Assembly (NCBI RefSeq): GCF_003231305.1
Contig: NZ_QKVM01000035.1
Span: forward strand, 1 to 64,000
Reading direction: 5' to 3'
Origin: Pseudomonas sichuanensis
GTDB taxonomy: Bacteria; Pseudomonadota; Gammaproteobacteria; Pseudomonadales; Pseudomonadaceae
DNA length: 64,000 nt
Shown: positions 33,013-42,077 of the stretch, one piece after another
Position numbering within the stretch: position 1 is the stretch's first letter
Layout: every line of letters begins with the position of its first letter
Position numbers and translations under genes: made by a program
Notes under the pieces: model-generated
Database searches by the model: none
Told to the model about the DNA's origin: nothing
Seen by the model: the letters and a program-made list of their open reading frames with translations, nothing else

Positions 33013-34170
33013 ATGCCGGGGCCGGTCTTCCCCTGGCGGGATGGCAACCAGTTCGAATTGTTGATCGACGGCCCCGAATTCTTTCCGCGCATGCTGCTGG
33101 CCATCGTGCGCGCCGAGTTCCAGGTTGACCTGGAGCTGTACCTGGTCGAAGGCGGCGCCTGCGCCGAGGCGGTGGTGGATGCCCTCGAGCAGGCCGCCCG
33201 ACGTGGCGTGCGGGTGCGCTGCCTGTTCGATGACTACGGCTCGCTGGCTTTCCCCACGGCCCTGCGCCAAAGGTTGCTGGCGGCCGGCGTCTACCTGCGC
33301 TGGTACAACCGCCTGCGCTGGCGCCGGGGCTTGCGCAACCTGTACCGCGATCATCGCAAGCTGCTGCTGGTGGACGAGCGCTGGGCGGTGGTCGGCGGCA
33401 CTGGTGTGACCGACGAGTTCTGGCAGCCCGGCGAACCCACCAGCGATTGGCACGAAGTGATGGTGGGCATCCAGGGGCCGTTGGTCGGCGACTGGCAACT
33501 GCTGTTCGACCGTCAATGGGCCGCCAACCAGCGGCGTACCGCCTGGCGTCCACCCGAAGGCTTTGGCCTGCCGCGCTTGCCGCAGGTGCCGGCGCAGGGG
33601 CAGGGCATGGGCCGGGTGGCCTATGCCGATGCCCGCCAGCACAAGGACATCCTGCATGCGCTGGTGCGCGCGTTGAACAGCGGCCAGCAGCGTATCTGGC
33701 TGGCCACCCCGTACTTTTTGCCCACGTTCAGCGTGCGCCGCTCGTTGCGCCGCGCCGCGCAGAAGGGCGTCGATGTGCGCCTGCTGCTCACCGGGCCGCG
33801 CACCGACCACCCGGCGGTGCGCTACGCCGGCCACCGTTATTACCCCCGGTTGCTGCGCGCCGGGGTGCGGATCTTCGAATACCAGCCGTGCTTCCTGCAC
33901 CTGAAGATGGTGCTGGTGGACGACTGGGTCAGCGTCGGTTCGTGCAACTTCGACCACTGGAACCTGCGCTTCAACCTCGAAGCCAACGTCGAAGCACTCG
34001 ACCCGCCGCTGACCGCTGCCGTGGCCGCCAGCTTCGAGCGTGATTTCGCCCAGAGCCAGGAGGTCGACCTGGCCCGCTGGCATGCCCGCCCGTTGTGGCG
34101 GCGGGTGCAGCAGCGGCTGTGGGGCTGGCTGGACCGGTTGGTAGCCAACCTGCTCAATCGACGCGACTAG
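33013..34170 (+). CDS. clsB: Cardiolipin synthase-type phospholipase D protein
   Basis: The 385-residue protein has two HKD motifs: HRKLLLVDERWAVVGGTGV at about residues 116-134 and HLKMVLVDDWVSVGSCNFD at about 296-314. Both have the H-x-K-x4-D catalytic residues. The lack of N-terminal membrane helices and the length match ClsB (YbhO) rather than ClsA. The reaction would be transfer of a phosphatidyl group to make cardiolipin. ATG 33013 is one base after the YceI stop. It ends in TAG. Confidence 0.8.
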   Translation: MPGPVFPWRDGNQFELLIDGPEFFPRMLLAIVRAEFQVDLELYLVEGGACAEAVVDALEQAARRGVRVRCLFDDYGSLAFPTALRQRLLAAGVYLRWYNRLRWRRGLRNLYRDHRKLLLVDERWAVVGGTGVTDEFWQPGEPTSDWHEVMVGIQGPLVGDWQLLFDRQWAANQRRTAWRPPEGFGLPRLPQVPAQGQGMGRVAYADARQHKDILHALVRALNSGQQRIWLATPYFLPTFSVRRSLRRAAQKGVDVRLLLTGPRTDHPAVRYAGHRYYPRLLRAGVRIFEYQPCFLHLKMVLVDDWVSVGSCNFDHWNLRFNLEANVEALDPPLTAAVAASFERDFAQSQEVDLARWHARPLWRRVQQRLWGWLDRLVANLLNRRD

Positions 34171-34244
34171 CGGCTTATATCGCTGGCCGGCAAAGCGGAC
34201 TATCGTGCTGGGATTGTTCCCATGCAACGGAAGGAGTGGATGCG

Positions 34245-34823
34245 ATGACGGCGAAGAAGATTCTCATGCTGGTCGGTGACTACGTCGAAGACTACGAGGT
34301 GATGGTGCCGTTCCAGGCCCTGGCCATGGTGGGCCATACCGTCCATGCGGTATGCCCGGAGAAGATCGCGGGGCAAACGGTACGCACGGCGATCCACGAC
34401 TTCGAGGGCGAGCAGACCTACAGCGAGAAGCCCGGGCACAACTTCGCCCTGAACTACGACTTCGTCCAGGTGCGGGCCGAAAGCTATGACGCGCTGCTGA
34501 TCCCTGGCGGACGAGCACCGGAGTACCTGCGCCTGAACGAGAAAGTGCTGGAGCTGGTGAGGGCGTTCGACCAGGCGGGCAAGCCGATTGCCGCGGTGTG
34601 CCATGGCGCGCAGTTGCTGGCGGCGGCCGGGGTGCTGGAAGGCCGCGAGTGCAGCGCCTACCCGGCCTGCGCGCCGGAAGTGAGGCTGGCGGGCGGCAAG
34701 TTCATCGATATCGCGGTGGATCAGGCGCATGTGGATGGCAACCTGGTGACGGCGCCGGCGTGGCCTGCGCATCCGGCTTGGCTGGCGGCGTTTCTCAAGG
34801 TGCTGGGGACGAGGATCGCCTGA
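34245..34823 (+). CDS. DJ-1/PfpI-family protein
   Basis: The 192-residue product begins with the PfpI-like strand KKILMLVGDYVEDYEVMVPF and contains the nucleophile elbow AAVCHGAQLLAAAG, with Cys at about 121. SYDALLIPGGRAPEYLR precedes it. AAGGAG lies eight bases before ATG 34245. Family members act as deglycases, chaperones or peptidases; which applies here is unknown. It is a single gene. Confidence 0.88.
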   Translation: MTAKKILMLVGDYVEDYEVMVPFQALAMVGHTVHAVCPEKIAGQTVRTAIHDFEGEQTYSEKPGHNFALNYDFVQVRAESYDALLIPGGRAPEYLRLNEKVLELVRAFDQAGKPIAAVCHGAQLLAAAGVLEGRECSAYPACAPEVRLAGGKFIDIAVDQAHVDGNLVTAPAWPAHPAWLAAFLKVLGTRIA

Positions 34824-34870
34824 CCTTCTGCCACAGAACTGCACATGAGTGGTTGATTTAGCAGGGGCCT

Positions 34871-34953
34871 GTGGGAACGGCTTTAGCCGCGAACACCGGC
34901 GAAGCCGGTGCCATGTACCGCGTCGCTTGCTTCGCGGGTAAACCCGCTCCCAC
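34871..34953. repeat. REP-like element pair
   Basis: GTGGGAACGGCTTTAGCCGC lies at 34871-34890 and TTCGCGGGTAAACCCGCTCC, followed by CAC, at 34931-34953. A separate small hairpin, CACCGGCGAAGCCGGTG, lies between them. The two arms are of different REP sub-types. They sit between convergent genes. Confidence 0.7.
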
Positions 34954-34990
34954 AGGGTACGCGACATGCTTGCCAGGCCCCGCTGATCTT

Positions 34991-35389
34991 TCAGCCCACC
35001 TGCTCGACCCAGTCATTGAGGTTGTAGTAGTTGCTCACCCGGGCAATCTTGCCGCAGTGAATGTAGAAGAACGCCCCTGCCGCCAGCACATACTTCTGCC
35101 CACTGGCCGGCGGCAAGCCTTCATCGTCGGCCAGGTACTCGCCATGCACGGTGAACTCCGCCGCCGCGCGATTGCCTTCGGCGTTCTGCATCACCACCAG
35201 ATCGGCCAGCCGCTCGCGGTAGCAGCGGTTCATCTTGTCCATGAACGCGGCAAACCTGGCCTTGCCCATCTGCCGCTCGCCCTGGTTGATGTCATGGATC
35301 ACGTCCTCGCTGAGCAGGGCGAGAAAGGCTGGCATGTCGCCGGCGTTGAAGGCGTTGTAGTAGGCGGTGACGAGTTCGGTAGCGGTCAT
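34991..35389 (-). CDS. SnoaL-like / ketosteroid isomerase-related protein
   Basis: The 132-residue product has the NTF2-like pattern: TELVTAYYNAFNAGDMPAFLALLSEDVIHDIN, followed by strands ending GKIARVSNYYNLNDWVEQVG. Small single-domain proteins of this fold include isomerases and hydrolases; the histidine and aspartate around VIHDINQGE would line the pocket. The reaction is unknown. The gene is divergent from the GNAT gene at 35505. Confidence 0.85.
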   Translation of the reverse strand: MTATELVTAYYNAFNAGDMPAFLALLSEDVIHDINQGERQMGKARFAAFMDKMNRCYRERLADLVVMQNAEGNRAAAEFTVHGEYLADDEGLPPASGQKYVLAAGAFFYIHCGKIARVSNYYNLNDWVEQVG

Positions 35390-35504
35390 GGAGAAATACC
35401 TGTCGCGCAGGGGAAAGGGAATGGCCTGGGCCCGATGATAGGGTTTCCCCTCAGGCCCGGCTTAGCCGAGCGCGTCATCCACATCGACAAAACGACCGCC
35501 CCCC

Positions 35505-36095
35505 ATGGAAATTCGCCTGCTCCATGGCGCCGCCATCGCGCCTTACATCGATGACCTCGCTCGCCTGCGCCTGACGGTGTTCCGCGAGTTTCCCTACCTC
35601 TACCAAGGCACTGAAGCCTATGAAGCCGATTACCTGGCCACCTATGCCCGGTCCGGGCGCAGCCTGGCAGTGCTGGCGCTGGACGGCGGCCAAGTGGTCG
35701 GCGCTTCAACCGGCCTGCCGCTGGTGGACGAGACGCCCGAGTTCCAGCAGCCGTTCCTGGCCCAGGGCCGTGACCCGGCCTCGGTCTACTACTTCGGTGA
35801 GTCGGTGCTGCTGCCGGCCTACCGTGGCCAGGGCCTGGGCGTGCGCTTTTTCATCGAGCGCGAGTCCTATGCCCACAAGCTGGCCGAGTTCGACTATTGC
35901 GCCTTCTGCGCGGTGGAGCGCCCGGCCGGGCATCCGCGCCGGCCTTCGGACTACAAACCCTTGCATGGTTTCTGGCGCAACCGTGGCTTCCTGCATGAGC
36001 CCTCGCTGCGCACTACCTACAGCTGGCGCGATCTCGACGAGCAGGAGCAGTCGAGCAAGATCATGTCGTTCTGGCTCAAGGCGTTGCCGGCATGA
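35505..36095 (+). CDS. GNAT-family N-acetyltransferase
   Basis: The 196-residue protein has an acetyl-CoA-binding motif (ESVLLPAYRGQGLGVRFF, R-G-Q-G-L-G form). The length fits a one-domain GNAT. Its stop overlaps the ATG of the carbon-nitrogen hydrolase gene (ATGA at 36092-36095), so the two are coupled. They may act in succession on an amide or amine substrate; that link is inference. Confidence 0.88.
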   Translation: MEIRLLHGAAIAPYIDDLARLRLTVFREFPYLYQGTEAYEADYLATYARSGRSLAVLALDGGQVVGASTGLPLVDETPEFQQPFLAQGRDPASVYYFGESVLLPAYRGQGLGVRFFIERESYAHKLAEFDYCAFCAVERPAGHPRRPSDYKPLHGFWRNRGFLHEPSLRTTYSWRDLDEQEQSSKIMSFWLKALPA

Positions 36096-36976
36096 TCCGC
36101 CTCGCCGCCTGCCAGTACGCCATCGAGCTGTTCGAAACCTGGGAGGCTTACGCAGCGCATCTTGAACGGCTGTGCGCCGAGGCAGCCGAACAGGGGGCGC
36201 AACTGCTGCTGTTGCCGGAATACGCCGGGATGGTACTCAGCGGGCAGTTGCCCGCCGATCAGCGCAGCGACCTGAAAGGCTCGATCGCCGGGATTCAGCC
36301 GTTGATCGAGCCCTGGCTGGACCTGTGCGAAGCCATCGCCCGCCGCTGGCGCGTCTATCTGCAGCCCGGCAGCACACCGGTACTGGACAGCGATGGCCGC
36401 TACCGCAACCGCGCCTGGTTGTTCGGCCCCGAGGGGCGGCTGGGCCACCAGGACAAGCTGATGATGACGCGCTTCGAGCGCGAGCAGTGGGACATCGCCC
36501 CCGGGCGGGGGCTGCGGGTGTTCGACACGGCGCTGGGGCGCTTGGGCATCCTGATCTGCTACGACAACGAGTTCCCCCTGCTTGCCAGGCACCTGGCCGA
36601 GGCCGGTGCCGACCTGATTCTGGCGCCCAGCTGCACCGACACCGAGGCCGGTTACCACCGCGTGCGCATCGGCGCCCAGGCCCGGGCGCTGGAGAGCCAG
36701 ATCGCCGTGTTGCAGAGCCCGAGCGTGGGGCAGGCGAGCTGGTCGCCGGCGCTGGACGTGAATGTGGGCCGCGCCGGGTTGTTCGTGCCGCCGGATCATG
36801 GCATGCCGGCGGATGGCGTGATCGCACTGAGCGCCGAGCTTGATCCGCCTGGCAGCCAATGGTTGTGGTGCGACCTTGATCTTGGGCTGCTTCGTCGGGT
36901 GAGGCGGGAGGGGCAGGTCCTCACCCGACGGGACTGGCCGGAACAGTTCTCTGCGTGCGTCGCTCAACCAGGGTGA
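36092..36976 (+). CDS. Carbon-nitrogen hydrolase (nitrilase superfamily)
   Basis: The 294-residue protein has the Glu-Lys-Cys catalytic triad in its usual contexts: LLLPEYAGM, LGHQDKLMMTRFE and LGILICYDNEFP. The family hydrolyses amides such as omega-amides or carbamoyl compounds. It is coupled to the upstream GNAT gene. Its last 13 bases overlap the 3' end of the oppositely oriented Rhs gene, so no intergenic space remains between them. Confidence 0.9.
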   Translation: MIRLAACQYAIELFETWEAYAAHLERLCAEAAEQGAQLLLLPEYAGMVLSGQLPADQRSDLKGSIAGIQPLIEPWLDLCEAIARRWRVYLQPGSTPVLDSDGRYRNRAWLFGPEGRLGHQDKLMMTRFEREQWDIAPGRGLRVFDTALGRLGILICYDNEFPLLARHLAEAGADLILAPSCTDTEAGYHRVRIGAQARALESQIAVLQSPSVGQASWSPALDVNVGRAGLFVPPDHGMPADGVIALSAELDPPGSQWLWCDLDLGLLRRVRREGQVLTRRDWPEQFSACVAQPG

Positions 36977-39417
36977 TAGAGCTGGCTCTTGGCAACCGAG
37001 TAGGGCTTGTCGGCAAAAGCTGGGACATGGCCGTTGAGCCGGCGCCAGGCCCTGCTTGCCAATGATGGCTTGTAGACAGGTATGTTGTTGATGCCTCCGG
37101 TCCAGAGCGGTTCGTATTTTCGAGGCATCTGCAGGGCGGCGGCCCCTCGCAGGAAAATCTTCTGGTTGTAGGCTTCCACGGGCCGGCGCAGCTCATTGGC
37201 GATCTTCTGCGCCGCACCGCTCTTGCCGCCCCAGCACGCCAGTAACACGATCTTCTGGTCGGCCGGGTAGCCCATCTCGGCCAGGCGTGGTGCGATCAGG
37301 TTCCTGGCGATGTTCGCGGCATCGTCGGCCTGGCCCTGGGCATTCATCAGCATGCCCAGCGGGTGGCCGTGAGTCATGAATGCCGCGGTGTTCTCTGCAT
37401 ACAAGTTGGGGATGAAGGCCACATCGCTACCGTCCTTGGTGGTGCCGAACAGCACCGTGGCGGGGCGCTGGCCGCCACCCGGGCCAACTCTGTAAGGCTT
37501 GAAGTGTGCCAGCTTGCTGGCCGCGCGACCCGAGCAGCTCGAAAGCCCGGCAGCCCATTTGGCCGCCGCAGGCGCCATGCCCGTCACCGCGCTGGCAATG
37601 CCGGTGCCCAGGGCGATCCAGCCAAGCACGCTGGCGGCCTTGCTGTCGGCATCGCTGGCTTGCAGGGCGGCACCAGCGGCCCCGGTGCCGAGGGAGATGG
37701 CACTGAGGGCGGCGGTGCTGATTGCCAGGGCACTGTTGGCGCTGAGGGCGCCCAGGCCGCCGGCGAGGACGGTGGCGACGGCCGGGGCGGCGGTGCCCAG
37801 GCTGCCCAGGGTGGCCGCGGCGCCCATGGCCAGGCCGATGCCGACCACGGTCCAGCTCATCCAGCTGTGGCCATCCGGGTCGATGCAGTTGACCGGGTCG
37901 CCGCCGCAGTAGGCGTAGGCATTGATGCCACCACGACCGAACGGGCTTTCGCTGTCGGGGGCGAGGAAAGTCATCAGCAGCGGATCGTAGGGGCGATAGC
38001 CGCCAGGGATCAGCCAACTGGTCAGCGGTTCCTGGCGTTCCCCGGCAAAGCCGAACCGGGACACGGCCGAATCGTTCGGCCCGCTGCCGTGAGCGGTGTA
38101 GCGGTATTCGCGAACATCGTCGCCCGCTTCCAGGCGTACGCTGCCCTGGCCGTCGCAGCCAAGCAGGGTGGTATTGGCGCCTGGGTGGTTGATCGCGAAC
38201 AACGAGGCGCCAACACCCACCAGGCCGTGGTGTTGACCAGACTGCTGTGTGTGGGTCAGTTGATCGGCGCTGAAGAAACTGCGCGCGAGCTGGCCATCGA
38301 GCACCCGGTCGCACAGGTGGCCGCTGGCGTCGTAGCGGTACTCGCAGGTTCTGCCATCGAGCTGCACCCGTGCCAAGCGCTCATGTGCGTCCCAGTTCAG
38401 CTGACGGCCCAGGCTGTCAGCGATCAGGCGACCGCACGCATCGTAGGTGAGGTCGATCCGTTCGGGCCAGGACGGGTGGGTATGGGTGATCGAGACAACC
38501 TGGGTGGGGTCGTTTTCGGCGTAGCTGAACCGAGCCTCGTCAAGGGTGCCATCGGCAAAGTTACTGACCATCCGGGTATGGCCGTCCAGGGCGTTGAAGC
38601 TCAAACGCTGTTCGACGACCCGGTTACCGAAGGGGTCTTGCGGCGCGGCGTGCAGGTCGGCCCGGTAGTGCACCAGGCGTCCACGCAAGTCGTAGGCGAA
38701 GGTCTCTTCGCCCTGCTGCTCGCCGTCATGCCAGGTGCGTGAGATGAGTTGGTCGAGGCCCGAGTAGGCGAGGGTCTGGGTGAAGGTCCGGGTGTTGCCG
38801 TCCTTGAGCACGGTGAAGGTGTTGCGATGTTCGCGGCCCATGCTGTCGTAAGTCATTTTTCGCGTGAGTCGGCGGTCAGCGACGGGGTCCTGGGTGGTCA
38901 CGGCTTCAAGGCGGGAGAAGGCGTCGTAGGCAAAAGTGGTCGTCACGTCGCCGACCTTGAGCACGCTGAGCCGGCCGAGCCCATCGTGGTGACGCTGGTG
39001 CTCCACTGCGCTGCTGTCGGTGAAGCCCAGCAGCAGGCCATTGAGCGAGTGGCGCCATTGGGTGCTGTGTTCCTCGCCATCGACCTGCCAGGTATCACGC
39101 AGCGGCAGGCCCGCTGCGTCGAAGCTCCAATGCTGGCTGCCCAGCTCGCCGCTGGCGGCGCACGGCAGGCCAAGCGTGGGGTGGTAGTCGATGCGTTGCT
39201 GTGTGGCGCCGTCGGCGTGGCTGCCAAGCAATGCATTGCCCAGCTGTGGCGCGTAGGTGAAGGCCACGCGCTTGCCATCGGCCAAGGTGTTGGCGCTGGG
39301 CGGCAACTGCCCGGCCCGGTAGTGATAGAGGGTGGTGCGCCCGGCGACTACCACCGAGCGCTGGCGGCCGAGGCCGTCGAAGGTCTGGCGACCGAGAATC
39401 ATGCTGTCGGTGGTCAT
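36964..39417 (-). CDS. Rhs/YD-repeat protein, C-terminal part with a candidate clan CD protease tip
   Basis: The 817-residue product contains YD repeats (TFAYDAFSRLEAV, FAYDLRGRLVHY, LTYDACGRLIAD, YRYDASGHLCDR). The conserved Rhs core end follows (GYRPYDPLLMTFLAPDSESP, GGINAYAYCGGDPVNCIDPD). After it come a hydrophobic Gly/Ala-rich stretch and a tip domain with FMTHGHPLG and VLLACWGGKSGAA. His683 and Cys728, 45 residues apart, match the HG...(A/S)C pattern of caspase-like clan CD proteases; the enzymatic role is inference. ATG 39417 overlaps the stop of the N-terminal part. The two parts total about 1,680 residues, the size of one Rhs protein, so this is probably half of a split gene. No immunity gene lies downstream. 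Confidence 0.8.
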   Translation of the reverse strand: MTTDSMILGRQTFDGLGRQRSVVVAGRTTLYHYRAGQLPPSANTLADGKRVAFTYAPQLGNALLGSHADGATQQRIDYHPTLGLPCAASGELGSQHWSFDAAGLPLRDTWQVDGEEHSTQWRHSLNGLLLGFTDSSAVEHQRHHDGLGRLSVLKVGDVTTTFAYDAFSRLEAVTTQDPVADRRLTRKMTYDSMGREHRNTFTVLKDGNTRTFTQTLAYSGLDQLISRTWHDGEQQGEETFAYDLRGRLVHYRADLHAAPQDPFGNRVVEQRLSFNALDGHTRMVSNFADGTLDEARFSYAENDPTQVVSITHTHPSWPERIDLTYDACGRLIADSLGRQLNWDAHERLARVQLDGRTCEYRYDASGHLCDRVLDGQLARSFFSADQLTHTQQSGQHHGLVGVGASLFAINHPGANTTLLGCDGQGSVRLEAGDDVREYRYTAHGSGPNDSAVSRFGFAGERQEPLTSWLIPGGYRPYDPLLMTFLAPDSESPFGRGGINAYAYCGGDPVNCIDPDGHSWMSWTVVGIGLAMGAAATLGSLGTAAPAVATVLAGGLGALSANSALAISTAALSAISLGTGAAGAALQASDADSKAASVLGWIALGTGIASAVTGMAPAAAKWAAGLSSCSGRAASKLAHFKPYRVGPGGGQRPATVLFGTTKDGSDVAFIPNLYAENTAAFMTHGHPLGMLMNAQGQADDAANIARNLIAPRLAEMGYPADQKIVLLACWGGKSGAAQKIANELRRPVEAYNQKIFLRGAAALQMPRKYEPLWTGGINNIPVYKPSLASRAWRRLNGHVPAFADKPYSVAKSQLYHPG

Positions 39418-42014
39418 GCGGGGGCCTGCGCTTGTGCGGGAGTGATGGCAATGGTTTCCACGTGCTGGTCGTCGCTGTGGGCGGCGAAGGTCCAGGCCAG
39501 GCGGGTGCCGTCGGGCAGCTGTTGCTCGACTAGCCGCGAGTAGTGGTCGTAGCGCTTGCGGTTGACGATGTCGGTCGAGCCTGGGACGGTGAGGCGCTCT
39601 TCGATGACCCGGTCCAGGCCATCGCGAGTGAGCTTCAAGGTGCGCACCAGCTGGCCGTCGCTGTCGAAATGCTGTTGTCGGGCAGGGCTGCCGGCCGCAT
39701 TCAGCTCGATGACCTGTCGCGGGCCGTTGCGCCCTGCGCCAACCTGCCAGTGCTCGGTACGCTGGCGAATCGGGTCATGGCGAACATGCTGCTCGATGCC
39801 CTCGGGGCTGATGCGCAGCGAGGCCTGACCCCAGTCATCGTAGGCGGTGGTGGTGGTCAGGCGCAGTGGTGCAATGCCTTCGCCGAGCCAGTCCATGGCC
39901 GTCTCGCTGACCGGACGGCCCATCGCGTCGAACCTTGTGCATGAGACGGTTCTGAAGGTGCCCGGTGCCTGCTGGATATCTTCCAGCTCCACCCTGACCG
40001 TTCGCCCATCCCCATCGAGCCACTGCCGTTGGCGGCGACCACTGACCTCGACCTGTTCGACCATCACGGGGTTGGGCGCCTCGCCGTTGGCGGCTTGCCT
40101 GGCGATGGTGTCGCCCAGGTGGTAGCTGGCCTGGCGCTCGGCCTGGTAGGGGCTGCCGGCGGCCGTGATGGTGCGCACGATCCGGCCGAGCGGGTCATGG
40201 GCGTAGGTGGTGAGTGCCCCTGCCTCGTCACGCTCCCAGGTGGTCAAGCCGCTCAGCAGCGAGCGGGCATCGCTGCGGGTCGAGCGGTTCTCGGCGTCGT
40301 TCTCGAAGCCGATGAGCGTGGTCTGCGTGACCAGTTCATCGTGTTCGGTGCGGTAGTGGTATTCGGTCGTGGTGGTCTTGCCGTTCAAGGTCGTGGCGCT
40401 GCCGGCCAGCCGACCGTAGCCGGGGCCTGGTGTGGTGCAGTAGGCCTGGCGGGTGGTTTCCAGCAGGCATTGCTCGCCCTCATCCCAACCTTGTTCGCGA
40501 GCCACCACTGTGTGGGCAGGTTCGCCCTCGAGCAGCGATGGCAGAGCCTGATACGTATATAGGGTGCCTAGTGTGGGTGCCTGGCCGTCAGCCGGTGCTG
40601 GCGTCACGGTCTTGTTCCTGAGCCAGCGTACCCGGCCCAGGGCATCGGCCGGGCAACCGTCGGCGCCGGTCGCCGGGTAGTAGCTGTTGTGTTCCTCGAC
40701 ACCGCTGGGGTAGCGCACGTGCAGGATGTTGCCGGCCTCATCGTACCGGTAGGTGGTGGTCTCGCTGCGGTTGGCGCCATCGCGGGCATGATCGATATAG
40801 GTCATGCAGACCTGCTGGGGCAACTGGCACCAGGCCGGCTGCTGTTCCCAGGTGAGGCTCGGGTCCACGCCATGGGTGGTGGTCCTGCGTGTTTCACACA
40901 GGCCTTTGCGCGTCACTTCGCTGACCAGCAGGTGATGGCGGTCCCAGGTGAAGTGATGGCTGCCAAGGGCCCGGCCGTCGCCGTCGCTCAGGGTTTCGAT
41001 GACTTCATAGCGATAGTCGCCTTCGACCTGGTACAGGTTGTCTCGGCCGGTGTGCCACACGAAGGCCTGGTCGCTGCCGAAGCCCAGAAAGTTGTGTTCG
41101 CCGAGCCAGGTGTAGCTGCGGTTGAGTTCGGTGCCGTTGTGGCCGGTGGCATGGGTCCAGGCCGCCACCCGAGGCAGGTAGGGGAAGGGGGCTCCCGGCG
41201 GCAGGCGATGGCCATCGCTGTCGCTGGCCCAGTGCACGAAGTCCTCGGCACCCAGCGGGCTGCGGATGTAGCTGGGCAGCAGCAAGGTCGTCGCGTCGGC
41301 AAGGTCGATGGGCTCGTAGTCGATGCTGAACGGTTCGGCGACGCCAGGTAGATGGACCTCGGTCAGCCAGTCATTGCTGAGCAGCGCGCGCAAGCTGGCG
41401 GGCTGCTGGCTGTGCGGGTTCAGGATGAAGTGCAGCTCGCCCTGGCGGTCCTCGAGGACCAGCAGGGGGCGTTGTTCGTCGCGGATCTGCTGGAGCCTGA
41501 AATCGCCCTCGGCGAACGGCAGCCAGTCGAAGAACAGCCTGCGACCTTCCGGGGAGCGCAGCTCGGCCAGCAGGTAGCGGCCGCTGTCGCTGTGCTGGCG
41601 CCTGAGAATCTCGCTTTCCCCGGACTTGTGGTCGACGCGCAGGCTGCCATCGGCCTGCCAGGTCACCAGGAAAGTGGTCAGTTTCTGATCGTGCAACGCC
41701 AGTCGACCATTGACGGTGAACTGGGAAGCACCTAGGTCGACGGCGAACTGCTCGCCCGAACTCAGGCGCAGTCTTGGTGCGTTCTGGTCCAGATCGATTT
41801 CCGACAGGCCCAGGGCCCAACCTTGGCCATAACCGCGATCGAGCGCGGAGTTCAGCAAGTTGAAGCTGAGCGTCAGGCTCAGGGCGGGGCCGCAGAGCTG
41901 GTTGGCCGGTGGCAGGGGCAGGGCGATGGCCAGGGTGAACTGGCCGGTGCGAGGGTCTACGCCGGTCTTCAGGAAGTCCAGGAAGTTGCCGGCTTGAGTG
42001 TGCAGTGTGGACAT
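39414..42014 (-). CDS. Rhs/YD-repeat protein, N-terminal part
   Basis: The 866-residue product starts MSTLHTQAGNFLDFLKTGVD. The FLxTGVDPRTGQF opening and the GWALGLSEIDLD, FIDYEPIDL-type and YD-rich middle (TYRYDEAGNILHVRYPSG, TYAHDPLGRIVRTI) are typical of Pseudomonas Rhs proteins, which form a beta-cocoon around a toxic tip. ATG 42014 has GAGGAAA upstream and is preferred over the start at 42050. The frame ends in a stop just after a C5 run (39420-39424 on the plus strand as G5). One extra C there would fuse it in frame to the C-terminal part. Confidence 0.8.
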   Translation of the reverse strand: MSTLHTQAGNFLDFLKTGVDPRTGQFTLAIALPLPPANQLCGPALSLTLSFNLLNSALDRGYGQGWALGLSEIDLDQNAPRLRLSSGEQFAVDLGASQFTVNGRLALHDQKLTTFLVTWQADGSLRVDHKSGESEILRRQHSDSGRYLLAELRSPEGRRLFFDWLPFAEGDFRLQQIRDEQRPLLVLEDRQGELHFILNPHSQQPASLRALLSNDWLTEVHLPGVAEPFSIDYEPIDLADATTLLLPSYIRSPLGAEDFVHWASDSDGHRLPPGAPFPYLPRVAAWTHATGHNGTELNRSYTWLGEHNFLGFGSDQAFVWHTGRDNLYQVEGDYRYEVIETLSDGDGRALGSHHFTWDRHHLLVSEVTRKGLCETRRTTTHGVDPSLTWEQQPAWCQLPQQVCMTYIDHARDGANRSETTTYRYDEAGNILHVRYPSGVEEHNSYYPATGADGCPADALGRVRWLRNKTVTPAPADGQAPTLGTLYTYQALPSLLEGEPAHTVVAREQGWDEGEQCLLETTRQAYCTTPGPGYGRLAGSATTLNGKTTTTEYHYRTEHDELVTQTTLIGFENDAENRSTRSDARSLLSGLTTWERDEAGALTTYAHDPLGRIVRTITAAGSPYQAERQASYHLGDTIARQAANGEAPNPVMVEQVEVSGRRQRQWLDGDGRTVRVELEDIQQAPGTFRTVSCTRFDAMGRPVSETAMDWLGEGIAPLRLTTTTAYDDWGQASLRISPEGIEQHVRHDPIRQRTEHWQVGAGRNGPRQVIELNAAGSPARQQHFDSDGQLVRTLKLTRDGLDRVIEERLTVPGSTDIVNRKRYDHYSRLVEQQLPDGTRLAWTFAAHSDDQHVETIAITPAQAQAPA

Positions 42015-42077
42015 GCAGGTTTCCTCGGTTGAACCAGAAACGCCAGGCACCCTTTCTCGGGGCGCCGGGCCTGTGTA

